NCBI GenBank assembly: GCA_003550305.1
Contig: QKYT01000014.1
Location: 255,076 to 275,664, forward strand
Direction: 5' to 3'
DNA from: Glomus cerebriforme
Lineage: Eukaryota; Glomeromycota; Glomeromycetes; Glomerales; Glomeraceae
Length of the DNA: 20,589 nt
Positions 9,691-18,103 of the stretch are shown here, piece by piece. The notes below the pieces were generated by a model, which was not told the DNA's origin, searched no databases, and saw nothing but the letters and a program-made list of their open reading frames with translations. Within the stretch, counting starts at the first letter, position 1, and each line of letters begins with the position of its first letter. The position numbers were made by a program, and so were the translations under genes.

Positions 9691-10589
9691 ATGTCGGACG
9701 ATTTAACTTGGTAAATTAAGAGAATTAATTTTTTTGAAAAAAAAAAAAATCAAAGACAAAATAGTTAATCGAATGATTTGGAATGATTTGATTTAATTTA
9801 GGCTTCTTATCAAGAACAGAAGTTCGTTCTTGGTAAAACGTAATGGCGCAGAATTTAATTCCGAGCCGAATAATTTGACAAATTTGAATTCATTCAAATA
9901 TTCAGGTCTTGCTAATAAAAAGGTTTTATCCCCCATTTCAATTATACTTTTATTTTTCAACATTAATTTAAAAGAATTATTTTTAATAAAAAAAATGGAT
10001 TATTTATTTTTTAGGCAATTGGAGTAAAAGATGGTCCAACTAATTATAAAGGTGTAACTGTTGTTACAAAAAAAACCAATGTAGCCTCTTATAAACCAGC
10101 AAAATCTATTAATAAAGTTATACTTACTAAAGGTGTTAGAAAATCAGCTAAAAGTTTTACTAGTCAATTTACTAAATCTCATTATCGTCCTGATTTACGA
10201 AAGGTAAGAATTAAGATTTTATTTTATTTATTATTAAAACTTATATATACATATAAGGAATTACAATTAAGACGTTAGAATACGCAATTTTGCTAGAACC
10301 CACTTAAATTTAATTTTCATTTTGAAAGAAGGGTGTAAATTTTATTGCTATAATGAATCAAGGATGAAATAATATTTGTCTTTTTTGAACTTATGGCATG
10401 TGTTTCAAACTTGACACACATATAATTTATTAATTCATATTTTGTCGTTAATTTAAACTCTTTTGTTCTTATAAATATTAGGCTGCATTAGCTCGTATCT
10501 CTGCCATCTATCAATCTCAAAAACCCGTCAAAGTCCATGCAAGAAAAACTGGTCGCCGCCATACAAAGAAACAAAAACAAATTAAATAA
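9691..10589 (+). CDS. RPL28: Cytosolic 60S ribosomal protein eL28, four exons
   Basis: Join 9691-9710, 9802-9922, 10015-10203, 10482-10589; 145 aa (human 137). It is a structural protein of the large cytosolic ribosomal subunit. Seen: MSDDLTWLLIKNRSSFLVKR, the family signature SEPNNLTNLNSFKYSGL, a central basic segment, HYRPDLRKAALARISAI, then SQKPVKV and a lysine/arginine-rich C-terminus. The tryptophan codon is split TG|G by intron 1, and all later joins are phase 0. Intron 2 uses an unusual GTTTTA donor. Intron 3 (10204-10481, 278 nt) is several times the local norm. The family is missing from Saccharomyces cerevisiae but present in most other fungi. It converges on ARL2 with 163 bp between stops. 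Confidence 0.95.
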
Positions 10590-10752
10590 ATTATTTTTTT
10601 TTGTGGTTATTATAATATAATATGCTTAGTATTACATAACAAAATAAATAGCAATTTCTTCCAAAAAAAATGCTCTTTTTCAAATTTGATGATTAAATTA
10701 TTTTATTGATCCCCCTATTTTTTCCCTATTTTAAGAGACGGAAATAAATATC

Positions 10753-11646
10753 TTATTCTAATAAATAAATTCTAGATGCTATATCACCAATGATCCAATC
10801 CATTCCACGAAGTAAATTTTCACCCGTGACTGCACTACAAGCTTGAATAGCCCAATGATGTGTTACAATGGAATCAAGTTCAAGACCCTAAAAATCAAGA
10901 AAAAATTAAATTTGTAATTTTTTTAAAAAATAAATGGTAACAAGAATCATTTACCATACCTCACGAATCTGTTTATCAGTCAAAGCTCCTGGAAGATCCT
11001 GTTTATTAGCAAAAACTAACAACGAAGCTCCCGCTAAACGCTATAATGTATTTCAAAAAAAAATATATATTAATAAAAACGTAGTTGGTTATATATTTAA
11101 ACAAATAATTGTTAAAGATTAGCTTACTTCTTCTAATAATAATGATTTCAATTCATCTTTTGTATCTTTCAATCTCATCCTATCAGCACTATCTACAACC
11201 CAAATTACACCGTCAGTTTGTTCGAAATAATTACGCCAATAAGTTCTAATAGATTTTTGCCCGCCAACATCAAATACATGTAACTTATACCTAAATCATA
11301 CACAAAAGTATATATTAGTTAATATGAACATTTTACTACAAAGAAAACTAAAAAAAAAAAGACAATCACCCGTTATGCTCTAATGTTTTAATATTGAAAC
11401 CTAAGGTAGGTGAAATAGTATCAATATCCTCACCATTTAATCGTTTTATTATAGTAGTTTTACCAGCGTTGTCTAAACCACTATAAAATAAACAATATAT
11501 CAATATTTACCAATAAAAACTCATGTTTTTGACGAATAAATATTTTAAGGTTAACTCGTAGAGGGTTTTTTTTTTGCTCACAGCACTAGTAATCTCATTT
11601 CCTTTTCTTTTTGGCGCATTTTTCGTAAAATTGATAATAAGCCCAT
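10753..11646 (-). CDS. ARL2: ARF-like small GTPase ARL2, five exons
   Basis: Complement join 10753-10887, 10960-11040, 11128-11290, 11370-11480, 11582-11646; 184 aa, the same length as human ARL2. It regulates tubulin folding with cofactor D and mitochondrial functions (Alp41 in fission yeast, Cin4 in budding yeast). Seen: [10 protein letters not shown] with Gly2, P-loop GLDNAGKT (23-30), switch I region [20 protein letters not shown] (an ARL2 hallmark), DVGGQ (66-70), [14 protein letters not shown] (125-128), and SAVTGENLL as G5. All catalytic and nucleotide-binding residues are present, including Gln70. Every join keeps frame, and motif positions coincide with the human protein. The 98 bp before the start codon separate it from a helicase-like remnant. 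Confidence 0.96.
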
Positions 11647-11744
11647 GGTGAATAATAATTTTTTTCTATTTGGTCTTTGATCGAAAATCAATCAGTTTAA
11701 AAACACGCTTTTATGCACTAATGGCGATCTGAATAGTATTATGC

Positions 11745-11936
11745 ATGTTTTGCGCCAATCAAAAAAATTCTTTTCTTTCCATTACTTTAATTTGTTTTTC
11801 GGATGATATTGTTAACGATATGGCAATTGATCATCTACCTGGACTTGCAAGGAAATTTCTAGCTTTCCCATCTATATGGAATTATTTGTATTTAGTTTTA
11901 ATTCTTTGCTTTCCTCTTTTAATAGATTATAGTTAA
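11745..11936 (+). pseudogene. Possible PIF1/Helitron-type helicase fragment
   Basis: A 63-codon open frame, of which about 11799-11880 reads SDDIVNDMAIDHLPGLARKF followed by LAFPSI. This spacing resembles the block of PIF1-like helicases of fungal Helitrons in which a 'VN..(I/N)..LPG....(F/Y)L...SI' stretch follows the conserved helicase core. Only this one block is seen; Walker A and B and the Rep part are absent, so if real it is a short dead remnant. It lies within 100 bp upstream of ARL2 on the opposite strand. Recognition is by memory of the pattern only, hence low confidence. Confidence 0.3.
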
Positions 11937-12216
11937 ATCCATTTATCAATGTATATTTGCCCACGTTCACTAATAATAAATACGGTACATATAAAACTAC
12001 CTTATTCATTCAGTATTTCCGTATCACGCGTACCGAAGATTTGGTTCATATGGTGAAGTAAAAAGATTTACGGTTAAATAATTAATTTACCATGTGTTAG
12101 GTATTTCATGATACCAGATACAGTATTATAGGGATTAATTTATAACTTTATTAAATATATCAAATATAATTATACATGTTTAAAAAGAACAAAAAAAACA
12201 ATCAGAAATAATAACA

Positions 12217-12239
12217 ATATATATATATATATATATATA
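12217..12239. repeat. (AT)n microsatellite
   Basis: About eleven uninterrupted AT dinucleotides just 3' of the 12281-12856 gene. Likely length-polymorphic between isolates. Confidence 0.9.
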
Positions 12240-12280
12240 CCAAATAGTTTGTAACATATGTTAATATTTTTAATCCACTA

Positions 12281-12856
12281 TTAGCCACGTAAGTTGTTAA
12301 AGTTGCTAAACGATTCAAAATCAAAAGAATTTTGTATTTGATAGTGATGTTGCAAATTATCATTAATGATTGTGGATGGATCATTATGGATGTTAATTCC
12401 ATCGGAAAAAATTCCATCTACACTAGAATCTACAATTTGTTCTTGGTTTAATTGTGATGAGTGTGATGAGTTAACTGAAGAACTATATACAGAGGGATGA
12501 TCTTGTTGAAATTGATATTGCATGTCTTCATTGTTTAAATTTGCTAACGGAGAAGACATAGGGATTAAAACAACCTGAAAACCAGGAATAATAAATCTAA
12601 TGATATCTGATCCATTAAAAGTCACAAGAGGTGGCATAATAGATAGTGGGTTCTGTTCAGGAATATCATTATACTGCTCCTCGGAATATGTCGCTGGATA
12701 GTCAACGTGCTCATCAATTGGGAGATTATCGCTCATAGAAAATTCATTTACATTATCGTGAGGAACATTCAAAGAAGATTGTCCATCGGAATAAAAGTCG
12801 AATGCAAAGGGTTCATTTCCTTCGTTTTCACTTAATTGTAGATTTTGATCCATCAT
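12281..12856 (-). CDS. Unrecognised single-exon protein, Asn/Ser/Gln/Asp-rich
   Basis: 191 aa from tandem ATGs (12856 or 12853) to a TAA at 12281-12283. I do not recognise it. It is acidic and mostly disordered (DQNLQLSENEGNEPFAFDFY near the start; NHSS/NQ-rich C-terminal half), apart from one hydrophobic core at about residues 76-104, PLVTFNGSDIIRFIIPGFQV then VLIP, which could form beta strands. There is no signal peptide or transmembrane helix. The open frame is long for this AT-rich DNA and its composition (D, E, N, P, S) is unlike random frames, which are rich in I, K, F and L; this is the main support for it being real. An acidic, Q/N-rich layout is typical of transcription activators, but no DNA-binding domain is visible, so that is speculation. 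It stands alone in a repeat-rich stretch. Confidence 0.6.
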   Translation of the reverse strand: MMDQNLQLSENEGNEPFAFDFYSDGQSSLNVPHDNVNEFSMSDNLPIDEHVDYPATYSEEQYNDIPEQNPLSIMPPLVTFNGSDIIRFIIPGFQVVLIPMSSPLANLNNEDMQYQFQQDHPSVYSSSVNSSHSSQLNQEQIVDSSVDGIFSDGINIHNDPSTIINDNLQHHYQIQNSFDFESFSNFNNLRG

Positions 12857-13184
12857 AGAGTTTATTTTGTTAAATTTATTCAGAGGAGAAAAAAAAGTTC
12901 AGATAACTTAAAAAAAATATCGTAATATTTTTGCACTCTAAAGAAGTTTGTGATAAAAAAAAATAATGAAGAAATTAAAATAATATTGTATATATATATA
13001 ATGATTTGGTATTAACGGTCGTGGTTTTTTATATACAGTAATATGTTTTTGCCTTAATAAGAGTAAAAAAAAGATTGGAAGCAAATTCTCACTCTTTATA
13101 TAAGTTTTTGAAGTATAAACCACTATCAAAGTTTTAAAACTGATACCCTATTTAGCATATATTTTCTCTGAGTTCCTGAGATTT
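12857..13184. other. AT-rich upstream region of the 12281-12856 gene
   Basis: Probable promoter of the leftward gene; no distinctive site seen. A leftward open frame at 12938-13129 is low-complexity and not supported. Confidence 0.5.
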
Positions 13185-13770
13185 CTTTAATAAGATTACG
13201 ATTGTTTTAATTAAAGTAATATAAATAAAAAATTTTTTGTTCAATTTTTAGTGTAATACCTTATTTAGTAGGTTCATTAATAAGTCCTTTAATAAGATTA
13301 CGATTGTTTTTTTTTAAAATATAAATAAAATTTTTTTTTTTATAATTACAATTATTTTTTTTTTGAATCATTTCCTAATTCATCATTATAAAAATTGTAT
13401 ATGAGGTTAGGTTCATTTTTAAAGTAATATAAATATAAATAAAAATAATTAAGGTAAAATGTGGTTTGAAAAAAAAAACTCCAGTTTTTTTTTTTTTTTT
13501 ACCCCCTAAGAATTACCATTTTCGGTTTCTAATAAGTGTTTTAATGGTTTGTGGTTTGAGGTTTAAAAAAAAAATGTTTTGTGATTTTTCTTTTTTGAAT
13601 CATTTTATAAAAATAGTATATGAGGTTAGGTTCATTTTTAAAGTAATATAAATATAAATAAAAATTTCCTTGAGGTTTGAGGTTTAAAAAAAAAAATGGG
13701 TTGTGTTTTTTTTTTTTGAATCATTTTATAAAAATTGTAATTAAGGTAAAATGTGGTTTAGAAAATTTAT
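13185..13770. repeat. Cluster of tandem and interspersed direct repeats
   Basis: A 24-nt unit beginning CTTTAATAAGATTACG occurs identically at 13185-13208 and 13287-13310 (102-bp period). A second unit starting GAATCATTT occurs at 13365, 13597 and 13718. Copies one and two share ATGAGGTTAGGTTCATTTTT and the following AAAGTAATATAAATATAAAT; copies one and three share AATTAAGGTAAAATGTGGTT. The second and third copies are exactly 121 bp apart and each is preceded by GAGGTTTAAAAAAAAAA. The blocks look shuffled, as from repeated unequal exchange or slippage. No coding frame. Confidence 0.85.
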
Positions 13771-13903
13771 AATAAATAATATAAAAAAAATGATTTTTCT
13801 TTTTTTTCCTTAACCGGCGAAATATGTGAAGAGAATGCATGAATGCAATGTGGCTTTCATCCGGTAAAATACGACAGTGCAATAACGTTAAAATGATGTT
13901 ATA

Positions 13904-14044
13904 ATGCATTCCGTGAATTCGCGTTATGAAATATTAGAACGGATTAAAGCGTTAGACGGAAAAATATTGAAGACACCAGTAAATGGAGAATTATTGAAGA
14001 AATATTATGACAGAGAAAACTTTGAGCAAATAATAGTTATATAG
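13904..14044 (+). pseudogene. Remnant of a Ty3/Gypsy-type pol C-terminus
   Basis: A 46-codon frame from an internal ATG to TAG. It reads ERIKALDGKILKTPVNGELL then KKYYDRENFE and a hydrophobic end. This matches the extreme C-terminus of LTR-retrotransposon polyproteins (the integrase tail, usually 'DG..L..PV(N/H)...LK.YY.RE.FEP'). The frame upstream is closed by a stop at about 13886, so nothing of the integrase core, RNase H or reverse transcriptase remains. Directly after the stop a perfect 8-bp hairpin (14045-14063) and a purine run (14071-14077) may mark where the polypurine tract and 3' LTR once began. A domesticated small gene is less likely. Confidence 0.5.
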
Positions 14045-14063
14045 AATTTGAGGGACTCAAATT
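14045..14063. other. Short perfect hairpin after the retroelement stop
   Basis: AATTTGAG (14045-14052), loop GGA, then CTCAAATT (14056-14063): 8 bp perfect inverted repeat starting one base after the TAG. It may be part of the old element; function unknown. Confidence 0.5.
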
Positions 14064-14853
14064 TTCTTGCGGAGGATATTATTTCCTTTCATACATGTTC
14101 ATTTATACAAAAATATCTAAGAAATTTTTGAAATTTTTGTTTTCTTTTACATTCTTTTTGATATATTGATTATAATAATTAATATTTATCTCTTTTGTGA
14201 AACTAGGTCAAATGGATTCAACTTAGTTTTAGGCGAAAGAAATATACTTAGTATATTTACTTATATTAGCCTTATACTTTATAGTGAATTATGGTAGAAA
14301 TGGCGCAGTTCTTTAATTATATTAGTCCGCATTAAATCTGAAAAACAATATTTTAAAAAATAAAAGGGTTGAAAGATTTTTTAGTTGATTTAATAAATTG
14401 AAAAGAAGGAAATTCGGTTAGGTTTGGTATATTTTCTTCACTCAAAATATCTGAAATCTTCATAATCTTTGTTATAATGATTTTAATGTTTGCGAGTTAA
14501 TGCTGTATTATTTCTTAATAATTAGCAGATTATTGTGATGCCATCATCGCACGTGGCATTTGTTTATGAAAAAAATTGTCAAATGATTTACGAGAAGTTT
14601 ATAGAAACGTCTACATTTTTTTTTATAAATACAAGAAAAAAAAAAAAAAATATACAAAAAAATCTATCGCGTTTTATTACAATCCTACATTTTTATTTTT
14701 GTCTGATCTTTAGATCGTAAATAGATAGTTACATCGCACATAAGTTTAGACCTCTTTAATTATTTTCCGTTTTTTATTTGGATTCTTTGTTGGGCCTTTT
14801 CTGGCCTTTTTCGCGATTCTCTTTTTCTTCACCACACAACTTCACACTGAAAA
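14045..14853. promoter_or_regulatory. Upstream region of CAF1, possibly including old LTR sequence
   Basis: About 800 bp with no supported gene. A CACGTG E-box lies at 14550-14555 and a C/T-rich leader with two GGCCTTTT copies at 14794-14811 directly precedes the CAF1 start, the usual look of a strong fungal transcription start region. The stretch 14200-14340 is less AT-rich and could be residual LTR of the element ending at 14044, but I found no paired end. Confidence 0.4.
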
Positions 14854-16489
14854 ATGCCAACTAATAATGAAAGCAAGTATATAAAAGAAGTGTGGGCTGA
14901 GAATCTTGAAGAGGAAATGGCTATTCTCCGAGATCGAGTAGAACAGTACCCTTTCCTTGCAATGGTACAGGGTTTTTTTAAAGTACTTTATATAACAAAT
15001 AATATCATGTACATGTTTTTATATGTATATCAATAGAATTTTATATAAATAAAATTTTTTAATAGATCGTAAAATTATATTACATTTTTTCTTAAATATA
15101 ATGATTTTTTTTTTCATTTTATTTAGGATACAGAATTCCCTGGAGTAGTTGCTAGACCTATTGGCAATTTTCGAACTAGTTCTGACTATCATTATCAAAC
15201 TCTTCGATGTAACGTCGATCTACTGAAAATTATCCAGTTAGGAATTACATTTGCAGATGAGAATGGGTCTTTGCCACCAGATACTTGTACATGGCAGTTT
15301 AATTTTAAATTCAATTTAGGGTCAGTATTCAGAAAAAGAAAATTTTGTAACCAACAATTATATTAAATGACGGATTCTGACAAATTTCTTTTTATTTAAG
15401 TGGTGATATGTATGCACAAGATTCTATTGACCTATTGACAAAATCTGGTATCGATTTTAAGAAACATGAAGATTATGGTATAGATGTAGAACACTTTGGT
15501 GAATTGTTGATTAGTTCTGGATTCGTATTGCTGGACGATGTTAAATGGATATCTTTCCACAGGTGCGCTAAAAATTTTTAGAGAATATTTTGCGGGAAAT
15601 TTATGTTTACTAATTTTGTTTATGTTATAGCGGTTATGATTTTGGCTATCTATTAAAGGTGCTCACATGTTCTCCTTTACCAGCAGAAGAATCAGAATTT
15701 TTTGATCTGCTGAGAACATATTTCCCCTGTATATATGACATAAAGTATCTTATGAAAGGTTTTAAAAATTTGAAGGGTGGTTTGCAGGATATTGCCGATG
15801 ATTTACAGGTAATTATATAATTTTTAAAAATTCAGTCAAGTTTTAATTATATTGAATGCGTAATTGAACTTTTCTTAATGATAGGTTGCCCGAATTGGTC
15901 CTCAACATCAGGCTGGTAGTGATAGCCTTTTGACGGCAACGACCTTTTTTAAGATGCGTCAAACGTTCTTTAATGATAAGATTGATGACACGAAATATCT
16001 GTACGTTTTACACTTTTTTTTCTTTTTCTCAAAATAATTTGTATTCTTTTTTTACTAACCGTTTGTCAATTTTTCTAATTATCAAGTGGTTGCCTGTATG
16101 GATTAGGTAGTGGAATAACTACACCGAATGTTCCGAATGTAATGATTGGAACACCACCAATTCCAAACAGTAGTATTTCAATCGTTAATAATAATATTAT
16201 CACAACAACAGAGAATAATGGAAACAATCATAGTAATAATAATTCATCGCCTATAACAAGTGTAATCCCATTGTCATCGTCTTCTACCTCCTCGATTACA
16301 TCGGCTACTTCAGTTGCGACAAATGGCAAATTAAATTCCATTCATCGAGAAGCCAATTCCGTTGATAGCAATAATAACAATAGTAATAGTTCTACTAGCA
16401 ACACTTCTTCTCCCAATATTAACAACAATTCTAACATTACTACCACAAACACTAATGGCACATCAACAACAATAAATAGTAATAATTGA
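14854..16489 (+). CDS. CAF1: CCR4-NOT deadenylase subunit CAF1/POP2 (CNOT7/8 type), six exons
   Basis: Join 14854-14964, 15127-15320, 15401-15562, 15631-15808, 15885-16000, 16087-16489; 387 aa. It shortens poly(A) tails as a 3'-5' exonuclease in the CCR4-NOT complex, starting cytoplasmic mRNA decay. Seen: a DEDDh nuclease domain (about residues 10-262) with all catalytic residues: Asp38 and Glu40 in MDTEFPG, Asp159 in [11 protein letters not shown], and His223 and Asp228 in [10 protein letters not shown]. Also seen are [17 protein letters not shown] and [11 protein letters not shown]. This is the active, metazoan/S. pombe-like form; S. cerevisiae Pop2 has altered catalytic residues. All joins keep frame; the split codons at GG|T, AG|C and CT|T restore conserved residues. 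The last exon adds about 120 residues rich in N, S and T, a disordered tail not found in CNOT7. Convergent with NIF3. Confidence 0.95.
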
Positions 16490-16903
16490 AAAAGAGGAAA
16501 AAATTTTTCTCATTTGCATTTGTTGCATTTCTTTCTATTTTGGTAGAAGGAGAGGGAAAAAATTATTTTGATACGAAATTATGGGTTGTATAAATGCAAA
16601 AAAACTATGTTACTATAGGCTATTAGAAAACGAAAAAAAGATGAGTAATACTAGAAGGAATGTAAAAAAGTATTTTTTATACAGAATAACATTATTTGTA
16701 TTACTGAATATTTATCACTGTAAAAAAAAAATTCAATACATATCTTAACTACACATATATATTGATTGACTCAATAATTTATTATTTGGTTTGTTTTTTT
16801 GCGTTTTTTTTAAAAATCAATAACTAATTAATAATTAATTACTTCCAATTAAAATTACGTATAATATCGGTACAAAATTATTCTCATATCAAAATTCTTT
16901 TTC
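16490..16903. other. Convergent intergenic region between CAF1 and NIF3
   Basis: 414 bp of AT-rich 3' flanks. No clear gene or repeat is seen; both poly(A) sites should lie here. Confidence 0.6.
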
Positions 16904-18103
16904 TTATATAATTTCCAATGGATCTTTATCTACCTTGCTTACCACTACATCTATTTCTTCCTTATCTTCCTTATCTTCTTTTAATAATTGTTCTAATTTT
17001 GGTTTCAATACTTCTGAAAGATATCCTCTTTCCGTATTTGAATGCTCGCCTGAGTTTAAATAAATCAATTTAATATATTATAAGAATATTGTACGAAGTA
17101 ATTATGTTAACTTACATAAGATTACACTAGTATCTTTAGCTAATGCAGCAAGAACGTCATGATGAGACATTTCTCCTGTAAAATATAAATCGGCTGTTGC
17201 AGGCAATAGTACTGAAGATCCTATTGAATATCTTTCTTAAAAAAAAGTTATTTTAAAAAAGTAAATTGAATCATAATAGTAATTAATATACCTGAACCAG
17301 CACATATTCCAATTGTTGAGATTAATTCTCCAGATGAATGTTTATTTGCTGTGGCTGCTCTAACTATATAATTAAAACAAAATAGTAAAAAAACATAACA
17401 TATTGTTAAGAATCTGATAAGCTAATACTTACTATGTTGGAGTTTTAGATGTTGTTTTACTCTTTCAATTATAGTTGATAGTGAAGCTGGTTTTTCTAGT
17501 GTAAACATTCTACCGGTTCCAGCTTCTTCATGACCTAGTTAATAATGTATATTTAAAAGATTTATTCGAATTACAAGTTATAACTAAGAGTAGGACAAAC
17601 CTTCAGGTGGATTTTGTGCAGGAGTTATAGGCTTTATAGTTCCTGCCCCAAGTCCTTTAGCCAACCAATCATTAACTACAAGAAATTTAAAAAATCAACT
17701 TAAATTCTAAACCGACTTAATTTTTTTTTTCAAAAAAAAAAAGTTACTTTAAACTTAAGCTACCTCCATCAACACACGAATCAACAGCAGTATGAGGACT
17801 ATATACACCAACACCTTGAGCAACGCATTTTAATATAATAGTTTGTTTAACATTATCTAAATTTAATCTATTAAAAGGACGAAAAATTGGTGGATGATAA
17901 GCTATAATTACTCCAATTCGGTTATCGGCTAAAGCTTCTTCTAGTACCGAAGGAGTTAAATCTATTGTAAGAAATACTCGCGAAGGAAATTGTCTTGGAT
18001 ATGGCGGTTCTATTAATTTTCCTACATTATCCCATGAATGTTCTGCTAATGATATTGGTGATATTTTTTCCATTGCGCGTATTACACGTGAAAAAAACGC
18101 CAT
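16904..18103 (-). CDS. NIF3: NIF3/DUF34 family protein, six exons
   Basis: Complement join 16904-17049, 17116-17220, 17292-17363, 17433-17534, 17601-17675, 17764-18103; 279 aa (yeast Nif3 288). It is a conserved dimetal-binding fold, often annotated as a GTP cyclohydrolase I type 2-like protein; its true reaction is still unsettled, so no reaction is claimed. Seen: SLAEHSWDNVGKLIEP, metal-ligand block AYHPPIFRPF, YSPHTAVDS then GVNDWLAKGLG, AGTGRMFTLEKPASLSTIIE, GICAGSGSSVL, the second ligand block FTGEMSHHDVLA and NTERGYL. All six exons join in phase 1, which strongly supports the model. The short charged stretch KEDKEDKEE (16958-16984) before VSKVDKDPL is an insertion of local low complexity. 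The ATG at 18103 gives the expected N-terminus. Confidence 0.93.

Larger units (their letters stand above)
11647..12280. other. Intergenic: ARL2 upstream region and 3' flank of the next gene
   Basis: Between two leftward genes. It holds the possible helicase fragment (11745-11936), an ACGCGT at 12026-12031 and an AT dinucleotide run (12217-12239). No RNA gene is seen. The ARL2 promoter must lie here, probably within 11647-11745 and beyond. Confidence 0.5.

Noticed and set aside
13721..13909. Leftward open frame of 62 codons
   Set aside because: Overlaps the repeat array and the retroelement remnant on the other strand; no recognisable motif.
14535..14720. Rightward open frame upstream of CAF1
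   Set aside because: Starts with some non-random residues but ends in poly-K/N/I from homopolymer runs; no family recognised and no splice link to CAF1 found.
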